Source: Curtobacterium sp. MCLR17_032
GTDB taxonomy: Bacteria; Actinomycetota; Actinomycetes; Actinomycetales; Microbacteriaceae
DNA: 64,000 nucleotides
Direction: 5' to 3'
NCBI RefSeq assembly: GCF_003234795.2
Contig: NZ_CP126268.1
Location: 372,001 to 436,000 of the forward strand
Shown: positions 1 to 7,898 of the stretch, piece after piece
How positions within the stretch are numbered: the first letter of the stretch is position 1
How the letters are laid out: every line of letters starts with the position of its first letter
Position numbers and translations under genes: made by a program
Notes under the pieces: generated by a model
Database searches by the model: none
The model's input: only the letters and a program-made list of their open reading frames with translations
What the model was told of the DNA's origin: nothing

Positions 1-597
1 CTGCTGCTGCCCGGCCTGCTCACGCGGATGCGCGCACACCCCGGCATCGCCCTGCAGCTCTCCGACGTCGACGTCAGCGAGGGGGAGTTCGCCCCGCTCA
101 CCGCGGACCACGACGTCGTCATCGGTCACCGCCCGGACGGTGCCCGCGGCGCGGACCGCCGGAGCGTCGAGACCGTCCCGCTGCTCCGGGAACCGCTCGA
201 CGTCGCCCTGCCGCTCGACCACCCGCTGGCCGGTCGGCAGCGCGTGGGGATCGAGGACGTGGTCGGCGCGACGTGGATCGGCGTGCCGGAGGACTACCCG
301 ATCGACCGGGTGCTCACCGCGATGGCCGCCGCGACGGACGCGCCACCCGAGGTCGCCTTCCGCACCATCCACCTGCCCGTGATCGAGAACCTGGTGGCGG
401 CCGGGCACGGCATCGCACTCGTGCCGCGGTACACCTCGCGGACGCGTGCGCCCGGCCGGTTCCGACTGGCGACCCTGGCCGACGTGCGCGCCGGTCGGCG
501 GATCGAGGCCCTCGTCCGCCCCGACCGGGCCGTCCGTCCCGCGGTCCGGGTCGTCCTGGAGGCCCTGGTCGCCGAGGCCACGTCCGTCACCTCCTGA
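1..597 (+). CDS. LysR-family transcriptional regulator, effector-binding domain (5' partial)
   Basis: The reading frame is open from base 1 and ends at TGA 595-597, so the N-terminal winged-helix DNA-binding domain lies outside the window. The visible ~198 residues look like the C-terminal periplasmic-binding-protein-like domain of LysR regulators: an opening LLLPGLLTRMRAHPGIALQL, then a DVVIGHRPDG strand, a PLDVALPLDHPLAG segment, and GIALVPRY near the end, all at the positions usual for this fold. It would bind a small co-inducer. No target can be named because the divergently placed gene LysR regulators usually control is upstream of the window. Internal ATG codons (for example at 28) are not the start. 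Family assignment is confident; specificity is unknown. Confidence 0.8.
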   Translation: MLLPGLLTRMRAHPGIALQLSDVDVSEGEFAPLTADHDVVIGHRPDGARGADRRSVETVPLLREPLDVALPLDHPLAGRQRVGIEDVVGATWIGVPEDYPIDRVLTAMAAATDAPPEVAFRTIHLPVIENLVAAGHGIALVPRYTSRTRAPGRFRLATLADVRAGRRIEALVRPDRAVRPAVRVVLEALVAEATSVTS

Positions 598-893
598 GGC
601 GCCCCCGGCCCGCACCCCGTCGCTACGCACGATGCGTATTGCCGTGTTCGCCAGGAGCCGCTACGCTTCAGGCGTAGCACGGGGGGTGTTACGGGGCGAC
701 CGGTCGTCCGGAGCGTGGTTGAGGGGGTCGGGTGATCGGGCTGCATCGTCAGCCCGATCGCGCGAACGACGCGACGACCGGCCCGCCCCGCCCTTCCGGC
801 TCGACCGTGGCCGTTCGTCCGCGCGCGCTCGACCGTGCCCACTCGACCGTGCGCGACCGCCGGGGCAGTGCCCAGGACGGGCCGACCGGCGTC
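598..893. other. Intergenic region with short inverted repeats and no gene
   Basis: These ~296 bases between the LysR gene and the convergent EspR-like gene show no convincing ORF. They hold a 6-bp hairpin CTACGC/GCGTAG (661-677), a 9-bp hairpin (734-759, listed separately) and three copies of CTCGACCGTG at about 799, 829 and 842. I see no tRNA or promoter-like element. Confidence 0.5.
734..759 (-). terminator. Candidate terminator hairpin of the EspR-like operon
   Basis: GATCGGGCT pairs perfectly with AGCCCGATC around an 8-nt loop. It lies about 135 bp beyond the stop of the minus-strand operon and about 140 bp beyond the LysR stop, so it could serve either strand. No clear T-run follows. 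Confidence 0.35.
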
Positions 894-1340
894 TCAGGGC
901 CGGCCGCGCGCCTCCTCGATCTCCCGCAGGAGCGCCGTCAGGCGGTCCAGGTGCTCCGCCGTCACGTCCTGGTTGAGCGTCCGCGCCGCGTAGAGGCTGA
1001 CCGGGCTGGTCCGCTCCGCCAGCGTGAACCGCAGTGCGGCGTCGATCGTCTCCGTGAGCTGGCTCTCCGGCCCGGTCAGGTACGACGGGTCGATCTCGAA
1101 GTACTCCGCGACGGCCCGCAGCAGTCGCTCGTCGTCGACCACGTACCGGTTGCCCAGACGCATGTACTCCCACCGAGAGCGGCTGAGCTTCACGTCCCGG
1201 TCCGCCAACCAGTCGCGGATCTTCGGGTACGTCACCGGGCCGCCGTCGGGCGCGGTGACGGTGCTGCAGAGCAGGTGCAGCTTGCGGGCGAGCTCCGCGC
1301 GCTGGGTCTGCTGCGCGGCGGTGAGCTTCTCGTGACTCAT
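894..1340 (-). CDS. EspR-like helix-turn-helix DNA-binding protein
   Basis: A 148-residue protein predicted to bind DNA through an N-terminal helix-turn-helix. Residues ~15-90 hold LARKLHLLCSTV, then KIRDWLADR, a recognition-helix-like SRSRWEYMRLGNR and AEYFEIDPSYLTG. That layout matches the XRE/EspR-type domain of mycobacterial nucleoid regulators, where an SGN/LGNR turn and a YFTD/YLTG segment occur at the same places. The C-terminus (LDRLTALLREIEEARGRP) resembles the EspR dimerisation helix. The frame is open further upstream, but ATG 1338-1340 overlaps the stop of the membrane-protein gene by 4 nt (ATGA), which fixes the start. It is the last gene of a three-gene coupled operon and probably its regulator. 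Role in this operon is inferred. Confidence 0.7.
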   Translation of the reverse strand: MSHEKLTAAQQTQRAELARKLHLLCSTVTAPDGGPVTYPKIRDWLADRDVKLSRSRWEYMRLGNRYVVDDERLLRAVAEYFEIDPSYLTGPESQLTETIDAALRFTLAERTSPVSLYAARTLNQDVTAEHLDRLTALLREIEEARGRP

Positions 1341-2488
1341 GGGGTGGACTCGATCCGTTCCGGGTCTCGTGCGGGGTGCTCGTCGTCGGGCCGGTTGAGG
1401 TCGTCTGGCCGGCCGAGATCGTCGGGTCTGCTGAGGTCCTCGATCAGCGAGTCCGTGACGCCGGTCGTCGCGGCGACGCCCATCATGCGGATGACCACAC
1501 GTTCGTACCCGCGTGGCCGGAACTGACGCAACCGGATGTTGTCCTCCAGCTCTGCCCACCGCTGGTAGAGCGCGACCTCGGCCTCTTCGCCCCGGCTGCG
1601 GAACGCATGCCGCCGTCGGACGCTCCGCGGGTACACGCTGAACTCGGGGTGCGCCTCCATCGCGCGGTCGGTGATCGGCAGGCTCACCAGCAGGAGCAGG
1701 CGACGCCAGACCGGCACGACGACCGGGCGGGCGGCCGCGAACACGACCCCGGCCGCGGTCAGGCTGGCCATCGACACGACGGCCACCTCCCACAGCGGGT
1801 CGACGATGCCCGACATCGCGAAGTCCCGGTCGACGAACAGCCGCACCGCTCCGGCGGCCAGGCTCTCGGTGATCCAGGCGAGGTCGACGAGCGCGGCGAG
1901 GCCGATCAGCCAGACGCCCCAGCGGGTCGTCCACTCGCCGTACAGCGGCAGCCCCCGGAACGCCACCGCGGCGACCTGCACGCCGTACAGCCCGACGCAG
2001 ACCGGCAGCACCGCGGCGAACAGCTCGCGCGTGGGCTCACCCGTGTACCGACCGAGGAACGGGTCCGAGACGGCCCAGTCGCTCATCGCGAAGAGGACGA
2101 CCTGCAGGGCGACGGCCACCAGGACCAGACCCCAGGTCAGACGCTCGCGGACCGGGCGGCGTTCGCCGTGCTCGGCGCGGATGACCATCACCTGCAGGCA
2201 GCCGAGCGCGACGACGACCGCGGAACGGTAGAGCAGGTTCGTGACGTTGTGCCCGCCGAGCAGACCGTCCACCCACAGGTAGACGAACGGGGCCTGCAGC
2301 GTGCAGCCGAGCGCCCAGACGAGCACCCCGGGGACGAGCATGGAGCGGGGACCGGTCTGGTCCGCGGCGTCCGGGTGCGCCGGCAGCGGCTGGCGCACGT
2401 TGGGGGAGAGCATCGACAGTGCGGCGAGCCCGACGGACACCACCGTCACCACACCGGCCACGAAGACCCAGTCGTCCAGCACGTTCAT
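1337..2488 (-). CDS. Polytopic membrane protein (MAB_1171c/DUF6545-like)
   Basis: A 383-residue integral membrane protein. Seven or so hydrophobic segments are spread over residues ~5-270 (for example VFVAGVVTVVSVGLAALSML, MLVPGVLVWALGCTLQAPFV, LTWGLVLVAVALQVVLFAM). A cytosolic C-terminal part follows: RRRHAFRSRGEEAEVALYQRWAELEDNIRLRQFRPR, ending in a PDD-rich tail with three RPDD repeats. The overall plan and the ALYQRWAELEDNIRLR stretch resemble the actinobacterial family annotated as MAB_1171c putative transporters; that family name is from memory. It overlaps its neighbours by 4 nt on each side, upstream a metallopeptidase and downstream an EspR-like regulator. Such operons recur in actinobacteria, but I know of no established function. 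Membrane location is sure; a transport or sensing role is inference. Confidence 0.6.
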   Translation of the reverse strand: MNVLDDWVFVAGVVTVVSVGLAALSMLSPNVRQPLPAHPDAADQTGPRSMLVPGVLVWALGCTLQAPFVYLWVDGLLGGHNVTNLLYRSAVVVALGCLQVMVIRAEHGERRPVRERLTWGLVLVAVALQVVLFAMSDWAVSDPFLGRYTGEPTRELFAAVLPVCVGLYGVQVAAVAFRGLPLYGEWTTRWGVWLIGLAALVDLAWITESLAAGAVRLFVDRDFAMSGIVDPLWEVAVVSMASLTAAGVVFAAARPVVVPVWRRLLLLVSLPITDRAMEAHPEFSVYPRSVRRRHAFRSRGEEAEVALYQRWAELEDNIRLRQFRPRGYERVVIRMMGVAATTGVTDSLIEDLSRPDDLGRPDDLNRPDDEHPARDPERIESTP

Positions 2489-3039
2489 CCGCCGAACACC
2501 CGCCCGAACTTGACGTCCCGGCCGCGGCCGCGTGCGTACCGCATCACCCGGACGCTGAGCTCCACACCGACGAGCTCCGCCAGGCGTTCCTCGTCCTCGG
2601 AGAAGTCCGTGTGGCCGTAGAGGAACTCGAGGTCGGGCGTGTACTCCTGCTCCAGGGTCTCGCCGGAGCGGACGAGCCGACCGCTCGGCACGAACCCGTC
2701 GACCTTGTCCTCGACGAACCGCGCGAACCGAGGGTCGATGCCGCGGGACTCCAACGGTCCGTCCGGGCTGATGAGCATGTGACCATGTTCGTGGTTGATC
2801 ACCACGAGCTGGGTGCCGGAGGGCGCCGGTGGGTAGGAGACGACCGCGGTGCCGTCGTCGTACCCGGCCCAGAGCCCGTGCACGTCCTGGTGCGCCAGCC
2901 CGCGGACCAGACGGTAGGTGACCTCACGCCCGGTCACCTCGCGCACCAGCCGGCGGATCGCGGTCATCGACACCGCGCCCGGCAGCCCGTGGTCGTCGAC
3001 GATCTGCACGGCGGTGTCGCGGTTCACGTCCCTGGACAC
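2485..3039 (-). CDS. ImmA/IrrE-type zinc metallopeptidase-like protein
   Basis: A 184-residue soluble protein with a zinc-peptidase signature: HEHGH at residues 83-87 after a hydrophobic strand (TQLVVIN), i.e. HExxH, and a downstream acidic helix SEDEERLAELVG (147-158) where ImmA/IrrE peptidases carry their third zinc ligand. Relatives cleave repressors or act as toxin-like partners of HTH proteins. The start is GTG 3037-3039, preceded by GGGGAG with 8 nt spacing; an internal GTG at codon 5 is less well placed. It is the first gene of the operon and couples to the membrane protein by ATGA. A natural guess is that it cleaves the EspR-like protein or a membrane partner, but nothing in the sequence proves a substrate. 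Confidence 0.65.
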   Translation of the reverse strand: MSRDVNRDTAVQIVDDHGLPGAVSMTAIRRLVREVTGREVTYRLVRGLAHQDVHGLWAGYDDGTAVVSYPPAPSGTQLVVINHEHGHMLISPDGPLESRGIDPRFARFVEDKVDGFVPSGRLVRSGETLEQEYTPDLEFLYGHTDFSEDEERLAELVGVELSVRVMRYARGRGRDVKFGRVFGG

Positions 3040-3147
3040 GGATCCCGCTCCCCACTCCTGGCCCCGGCGGGGCAGCCTGCACTCCCGACGCAGTCAGCGT
3101 AATCGTTCCCGTCGTCGGCAGGGGCTGCGCCGGTAAGCTCGGTCCCC

Positions 3148-4290
3148 ATGCAGGACACGAACGCCGAACAGCCCTGGGACGTCGTGGTCGTCGGTGCCGG
3201 CCCCGCCGGTGCCACCGCCGCCCGACACGCGGCGCTCGGCGGTGCCCGCGTCCTGCTCCTCGACAAGGCCACCTTCCCGCGGTACAAGACCTGCGGCGGC
3301 GGCATCATCGGTCAGTCCCGGCGGCGGCTCAACGACCGTGCCCTGGCGACGATCGAGGCGGACCTGCCCGAGGTCGGTTTCTCGCACCGCATGGGCCGGG
3401 TGACCCGGGTGCGCACCGAGGCCCCCTTCGTCGCCATGGTCGACCGTGAGCGGTTCGACCAGGCGAACGTCGACGCCGCGAAGGAGGCCGGGGTCGTCTT
3501 CCGCGACGGCGCCAACGTCCGCGCGCTCAGCGACGAGGACGGTCACACCCGCCTGACGCTGGCCGACGGGGACGAACTCGTCGCCCGCGTCGTGATCGGC
3601 GCCGACGGCTCGGGTGGCCGGGTCGGCCGCCACGTCGGTGCCGTGATGGCCGTCACGGACCTCGGTCTCGAGGTGGAGGTCCCCCGCCGCCCGGAGGACG
3701 CCGCCACCGGCGTGCTCCTCGACTGGGGCCCGCACCCGGGCACGTACGCGTGGGTCTTCCCGAAGACCGAGACCCTGACCGTCGGCGTCATCGAGCAGAA
3801 GGGGCACGCCGACCAGACCCGTCGCTACCTCGACGACTGGATCGAACGACTCGGCCTGCACCCGACCGACCAGGACCGCAGCAGCGGCCACCTGACGCAG
3901 TGGCGCACGAGCGACTCCCCGCTCCGCCGCGGGACGGTCGTGCTCGCGGGGGAGACCGCGGGCCTCCTCGAGCCGTGGACGCGCGAGGGGATCTCGTTCG
4001 CACTGCGGTCGGGGGAGTGGGCCGGCACGGCGGCCGCCGCGTACACCGCCGGCGACCGCGCGGCGCTCGACCGGTACGAGTCGCAGGTGCGCGCCGAGTT
4101 GGTGCCCGAGATCGACGCCGGTGCGCAGCTGCTCCGGGTGTTCACGCGGTTCCCGGCCGGCTTCCACTTCCTGATCTCGAAGACGCCGTTCGGCCGCGGC
4201 TACTTCATCCGCTTCTGCCGCGGCGAGACGACCCTCGCCCGGGCCTTCCGGCACCGCTGGGTGCGGAAGATCACCGCCTGGCTCGCCTGA
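3148..4290 (+). CDS. Geranylgeranyl-reductase-family FAD oxidoreductase
   Basis: A 380-residue flavoprotein. The N-terminus has the Rossmann FAD motif VVVVGAGPAGATAARHAALGG (residues ~12-32), followed by the CGGGI turn typical of the geranylgeranyl reductase/ChlP family. The second FAD-contact VVIGADGSGGRVGR lies near residue 150, and VLAGETAGLLEPWTREGI near 265. Members saturate isoprenoid double bonds of menaquinone side chains, archaeal lipids or chlorophyll phytol; in an actinobacterium a menaquinone-type substrate is most plausible, but it cannot be assigned from sequence. A TAAGCT box ends 8 nt before the ATG with no Shine-Dalgarno, so the mRNA may be leaderless. It is divergent from the metallopeptidase operon and convergent with purB. 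Confidence 0.8.
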   Translation: MQDTNAEQPWDVVVVGAGPAGATAARHAALGGARVLLLDKATFPRYKTCGGGIIGQSRRRLNDRALATIEADLPEVGFSHRMGRVTRVRTEAPFVAMVDRERFDQANVDAAKEAGVVFRDGANVRALSDEDGHTRLTLADGDELVARVVIGADGSGGRVGRHVGAVMAVTDLGLEVEVPRRPEDAATGVLLDWGPHPGTYAWVFPKTETLTVGVIEQKGHADQTRRYLDDWIERLGLHPTDQDRSSGHLTQWRTSDSPLRRGTVVLAGETAGLLEPWTREGISFALRSGEWAGTAAAAYTAGDRAALDRYESQVRAELVPEIDAGAQLLRVFTRFPAGFHFLISKTPFGRGYFIRFCRGETTLARAFRHRWVRKITAWLA

Positions 4291-4352
4291 GCGGACCGGC
4301 CTGGTCGGCCGGACTGACCTGATCAGCCGGACCACCTGACCAGCCCGACCAG

Positions 4353-4373
4353 CCGGACCACCTGGTGGTCCGG
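4353..4373. terminator. Bidirectional hairpin between the reductase and purB
   Basis: CCGGACCACC and GGTGGTCCGG form a perfect inverted repeat with a 1-nt centre, placed between the two convergent stop codons. Several AGCCGGACCACCTG/GACCAGCC units repeat upstream of it (4310-4365). No T-run is visible. Confidence 0.45.
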
Positions 4374-4385
4374 CCGCGTCGCGGC

Positions 4386-5771
4386 TCAGACCTCGAGGTG
4401 GTCGACCAGCTCGTCCGCCAGGCCCGTGTAGGTCGCCGGGGTGAGGTTCGTCAGCCGGGCCTTCGCGGCGTCGGAGACGTCGAGCCCGTTCACGAACGCC
4501 ACGAGCTCCTGTCGCCCGATGCGCTTGCCCCGGGTGAGCTCCTTGAGCATCGCGTAGGGGTCCTCGATGTCCGACTGCCCGGCGGTGACCTCGGCGCGGA
4601 TGACGGTCTGGATCGCCTCGGCCAGGACCTCCCAGTTGCGGTCGAGGTCCTCGGCCAGACGGGGCTCGTTCACCGCGATCTCGCCCAGGCCGCGGCGGAG
4701 GTTGTCGAGCGCGAGCAGTGAGTGCCCGAACGCGACGCCGATGTTGCGCTGCGTGGTGGAGTCGGTCAGGTCGCGCTGCAGCCGGCTCGTGACGAGGGTC
4801 TCGGACAGCGTCGAGAACAGTGCGGACGAGATCTCGAGGTTCGCCTCAGCGTTCTCGAACCGGATCGGGTTGATCTTGTGCGGCATCGTCGAGGACCCGG
4901 TCGCGCCGGCGATCGGGATCTGCGTGAAGTACCCCATCGAGATGTAGGTCCACACGTCGGTCGCCAGGTTGTGCAGGACGCGGTTCGCGTGCCGGACCCG
5001 GTCGTAGAGCTCGGCCTGCCAGTCGTGCGACTCGATCTGCGTCGTCAGCGGGTTCCACGTCAGGCCGAGGCCCTCGACGAACTCCTTCGACAGCGCGGGC
5101 CAGTCGGCCTCCGGGTCCGCCGCCAGGTGCGCCGAGAAGGTGCCGGTCGCGCCGGAGAACTTGCCGAGGTACTCGCCGCGCTCGACCTGCGACAGGATCC
5201 GCTCGAGCCGGTAGACGACGACCGCGATCTCCTTGCCGAGGGTGGTCGGCGTCGCGGGCTGGCCGTGGGTGTGCGAGAGCATCGGCACGGCGCGGAGGCT
5301 CGTGGCCATCTCCCGCAGGCGCTCCACGACCGCGCGTGCGGACGGCAGCCAGACGTGCTCGACGGCGTCGCGGACGGTCAGCGCGTACGAGAGGTTGTTG
5401 ACGTCCTCGCTGGTGGCGGCGAAGTGCGTGAGCTCGGCGACGGCGTCGAGGCCCAGGTCGCTGAGCCGGCGGCGGACGAAGTACTCGACCGCCTTGACGT
5501 CGTGGCGGGTGGTCGCCTCGATCTCGGCGAGCTCCGCGATCTGGTCCTGGCCGAAGTCGTCGACCAGGGCACGCAGCGCGGCCTTGTCGTCGACGGACAG
5601 CGGGGAGGTGGTGAACATCGCGTGGTCGGTGAGGAACACGAGCCACTCGACCTCGACCCGGATCCGGGCACGGTTGAGCCCGGCCTCGGACAGGTGCTCG
5701 CCCACCGTGTGCACGATCGGGTAGTAGCGCCCGTCGAGCGGGCTGATCGGCTGCGGGGGAAGGGGGGTCAT
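4386..5771 (-). CDS. purB: Adenylosuccinate lyase
   Basis: Cytosolic enzyme of purine synthesis that releases fumarate from SAICAR and from adenylosuccinate. The 461 residues match the length of the E. coli-type enzyme. The N-terminal PISPLDGRY segment, the catalytic-His region LSHTHGQPATPTTLGKE and the fumarase/aspartase-superfamily signature GSSTMPHKINP are all present. The start is ATG 5769-5771, giving MTPLPPQPISPLDGRY; the longer open frame upstream only reads the phosphatase gene out of frame. The ATG overlaps the stop of the phosphatase gene by 4 nt, so the two are translationally coupled. Nothing is missing from the active site. Confidence 0.95.
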   Translation of the reverse strand: MTPLPPQPISPLDGRYYPIVHTVGEHLSEAGLNRARIRVEVEWLVFLTDHAMFTTSPLSVDDKAALRALVDDFGQDQIAELAEIEATTRHDVKAVEYFVRRRLSDLGLDAVAELTHFAATSEDVNNLSYALTVRDAVEHVWLPSARAVVERLREMATSLRAVPMLSHTHGQPATPTTLGKEIAVVVYRLERILSQVERGEYLGKFSGATGTFSAHLAADPEADWPALSKEFVEGLGLTWNPLTTQIESHDWQAELYDRVRHANRVLHNLATDVWTYISMGYFTQIPIAGATGSSTMPHKINPIRFENAEANLEISSALFSTLSETLVTSRLQRDLTDSTTQRNIGVAFGHSLLALDNLRRGLGEIAVNEPRLAEDLDRNWEVLAEAIQTVIRAEVTAGQSDIEDPYAMLKELTRGKRIGRQELVAFVNGLDVSDAAKARLTNLTPATYTGLADELVDHLEV

Positions 5772-6286
5772 GGGGCTCCCTGGCGGACTGCCGGCTCGAG
5801 CTGGTGGAAGAGCGCCCGGCAGGCCCGTTCGACCGTGCTGAGCACCCGGTCGAACTCGTGTCGGTCCGCGTAGTACGGGTCCGGCACGTCGGCCTGCTGA
5901 GGCCAGGCGTCGTCGTACCGCAACAGGAGCGTCACCTTCGCGGCGTCGTCCATGGTCGGGGCCCACGAGCGCAGGATGCGTTCGTGGGAGCGGTCGAGTG
6001 CGACCACCAGGTCGAGGTCCGGGAACCGGTCCGGGTCGAACTGACGGGCGCGATGCCTGCTGCCATCGTATCCGCGTGCCGCCAGCGCTGCGATCGTGCG
6101 CTCGTCGGCGGGTTCCCCGACGTGCCAGTCCCCGGTGCCGGCGGACTCGACCACGAACCGGTCGGCCATGCCGGCGTCGGCGGCGATCTGCGCGAAGACG
6201 ATCTCGGCCATCGGGGAGCGGCAGATGTTGCCGCTGCAGACGAAGGAGACACGGAAGGTCGACGGGGCGCCGGCGTCCATGGTCAT
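5768..6286 (-). CDS. Low-molecular-weight protein-tyrosine phosphatase
   Basis: A 172-residue cytosolic phosphatase of the LMW-PTP family. The P-loop CSGNICRS (Cys near residue 17) follows the strand VSFVC, and the general-acid loop appears as VPDPYYAD near residue 145. Both are hallmark positions. Actinobacterial relatives dephosphorylate tyrosine-kinase or host proteins; no partner kinase is encoded nearby. It is the first gene of a two-gene unit with purB (ATGA overlap). ATG 6284-6286 is used here, but a second in-frame ATG lies two codons later and no good ribosome binding site discriminates them. Confidence 0.88.
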   Translation of the reverse strand: MTMDAGAPSTFRVSFVCSGNICRSPMAEIVFAQIAADAGMADRFVVESAGTGDWHVGEPADERTIAALAARGYDGSRHRARQFDPDRFPDLDLVVALDRSHERILRSWAPTMDDAAKVTLLLRYDDAWPQQADVPDPYYADRHEFDRVLSTVERACRALFHQLEPAVRQGAP

Positions 6287-6331
6287 GGGGACATCATGGC
6301 GCAGCCGGGGGCCGGACGCGATGCCCGGCGC

Positions 6332-6742
6332 TCAGGCGCGACCGCGGCTACCCAGGACCGGGCGGGCGACCAGGCCGACGAGCCAGGCGAAGACCGCCAG
6401 CACGAAGGCCCCGACGATGCCCCAGCCGAAGGACTCCACCGACAGGCCGAAGCCCAGTCCGGTCGAGATCCCGGCGACGATGAGCAGCAGGACCGCGTTC
6501 ACCACGAACGAGATCAGCCCGAGCGTCAGGATGTAGACGGGGAAGGCCACGATCCGGATCAGCGTGCCGATCACGGCGTTCACGATGCCGAAGACCAGCG
6601 CCACGAGCAGGTAGGTCAGGACGGTCTCGACCGGACCACCGTCCCCGAAGGAGTCGACGGTGACACCGGTCACGATGAGCGTGGTGAGCCAGAGGGCGAC
6701 GGCGTTGACGATGAGCCGGACGAGGAACCGCATGGCCACCAT
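6332..6742 (-). CDS. Small four-helix membrane protein, phage-holin-4 family
   Basis: A 136-residue very hydrophobic protein with four membrane segments: VRLIVNAVALWLTTLIVTGV, TYLLVALVFGIVNAVIGTLI, ILTLGLISFVVNAVLLLIVA and a C-terminal SFGWGIVGAFVLAVFAWLVGL. The arrangement, and the FGIVNAVIG and LTLGLI phrases, are typical of the widespread holin-4-superfamily membrane proteins (PF04020-like). In bacterial chromosomes these are not phage genes, and their function is not established. GGGGAGG lies 9 nt before ATG 6740-6742, so this start is preferred over the ATG three codons later. It is divergent from hisC. Confidence 0.75.
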   Translation of the reverse strand: MVAMRFLVRLIVNAVALWLTTLIVTGVTVDSFGDGGPVETVLTYLLVALVFGIVNAVIGTLIRIVAFPVYILTLGLISFVVNAVLLLIVAGISTGLGFGLSVESFGWGIVGAFVLAVFAWLVGLVARPVLGSRGRA

Positions 6743-6786
6743 GATGCATGCCCTCCCCGCGAACGGGCCGCCGGTACGCTGATCCG

Positions 6787-7893
6787 GTGACCGACCAGCC
6801 CGCGCAGACCGTGCACATCCGTCCCGAGATAGCCGTCCTGCCGCCGTACAAGCAGGGACGCCAGGCCGCTCCGGACGCCCTCAAGCTCTCGAGCAACGAG
6901 AACCCCTTCCCGCCGCTGCCCGGTGTCGTCGAGGCGGTGCAGGCCCAGACGGCGTTCAACCGCTACCCGGACGCCACCGCGCTCGCGGTCCGTGCGGTGC
7001 TCGCGAGCCGGTTCGGCACCACCGTCGACGAGGTGCACGTCGCCCCGGGCAGCGTCGCGATCCTGCACGAGCTGGCGAAGGCGACCTGCGCCCCGGGTGA
7101 CGAGGTCGTCTACGCCTGGCGGTCCTTCGAGGCCTACCCGGGCGTCGTCACGGTCGCCGGCGCCACGAGCGTGCAGGTGCCGAACCGTGCCGACGGTGGG
7201 CACGACCTCGACGCGATGGCCGACGCGGTCTCCGAGCGCACCCGGATTGTGCTGGTCTGCACGCCGAACAACCCGACCGGGCCGATCGTCACCGGGGCCG
7301 AGTTCGCGGCCTTCATGGAGCGCGTGCCGTCCTCGGTGCTCGTCGTCCTGGACGAGGCGTACGCCGAGTTCGTCACCGACGTCGACGCGGTCCGGGGGCC
7401 GGCGCTGCTCGAGCGGTACCCGAACCTGGTGGTGCTCCGGACGTTCTCGAAGGCCTACGGTCTGGCGGGCCTCCGCGTCGGGTACGCGCTCGGACCGGCA
7501 TACGTCCTCGACGCCGTCCGTGCGTGCGCCATCCCGCTGTCCGTCACGGCGCAGGGGCAGGCGGCCGCACTGGCCAGCCTCGAGCGCGAGGACGAGCTGC
7601 TCGGACGGGTCGCCGAACTGGCCGAGCGCCGGGACCGGATCCGCGCCGGACTGCTCGAACAGGGGTGGGACGTGCCGGAGGCGCAGGGCAACTTCGTCTG
7701 GCTGCCGACGGGGGAGCACACCGCGTTCGCCGCCGAGGCCTTCGAACACGCCGGGCTGATCGTGCGGGCGTTCGCCCCGGAGGGCATCCGGATCTCGATC
7801 GGCGAGCACGAGGCTGTCGCAAAGCTCCTCGAAACCGCAGGTGCCGTTGTGGAACGTGTCACAACGACGGCTCCTGAGCGGCCGGTACGCTGA
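6787..7893 (+). CDS. hisC: HisC/Pat-type PLP aminotransferase
   Basis: A 368-residue class-I/II aminotransferase of the histidinol-phosphate/aromatic family. Landmarks are [11 protein letters not shown] (substrate loop), [23 protein letters not shown] and the PLP lysine in [15 protein letters not shown]. The C-terminal R in EGIRISIG would bind the substrate carboxylate. GTG 6787 is chosen because TACGCT ends 6 nt upstream, a leaderless arrangement; the frame extends 13 codons further upstream but that part does not resemble the family. It lies 5 bp before an oxo-acid dehydrogenase operon, away from any his genes. That context suits an aromatic or general aminotransferase (Pat) as well as a true HisC. 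Confidence 0.85.
   Translation: MTDQPAQTVHIRPEIAVLPPYKQGRQAAPDALKLSSNENPFPPLPGVVEAVQAQTAFNRYPDATALAVRAVLASRFGTTVDEVHVAPGSVAILHELAKATCAPGDEVVYAWRSFEAYPGVVTVAGATSVQVPNRADGGHDLDAMADAVSERTRIVLVCTPNNPTGPIVTGAEFAAFMERVPSSVLVVLDEAYAEFVTDVDAVRGPALLERYPNLVVLRTFSKAYGLAGLRVGYALGPAYVLDAVRACAIPLSVTAQGQAAALASLEREDELLGRVAELAERRDRIRAGLLEQGWDVPEAQGNFVWLPTGEHTAFAAEAFEHAGLIVRAFAPEGIRISIGEHEAVAKLLETAGAVVERVTTTAPERPVR
7846..7891 (+). promoter_or_regulatory. Candidate operator and -10 box of the E1/E2 operon, inside the hisC 3' end
   Basis: GTTGTG (7846-7851) and CACAAC (7860-7865) form a perfect inverted repeat with an 8-nt spacer. TACGCT follows at 7886-7891, exactly 7 nt before the ATG of the E1-alpha gene. 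This suggests a leaderless promoter with an operator near -35. The element overlaps the last hisC codons. The cognate regulator is unknown. Confidence 0.4.
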
Positions 7894-7898
7894 CGAAC

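Noticed and set aside
894..1934. 346-residue minus-strand frame ending at the EspR-like gene
   Set aside because: Only its last 148 residues look like a protein; the upstream part is an Arg/Pro/Gly-rich shadow of the membrane-protein gene, and the ATGA overlap fixes the true start at 1340.
6332..6742. Prophage remnant because of the holin-family gene
   Set aside because: Holin-4-like membrane proteins are common chromosomal genes, and no other phage genes are near.
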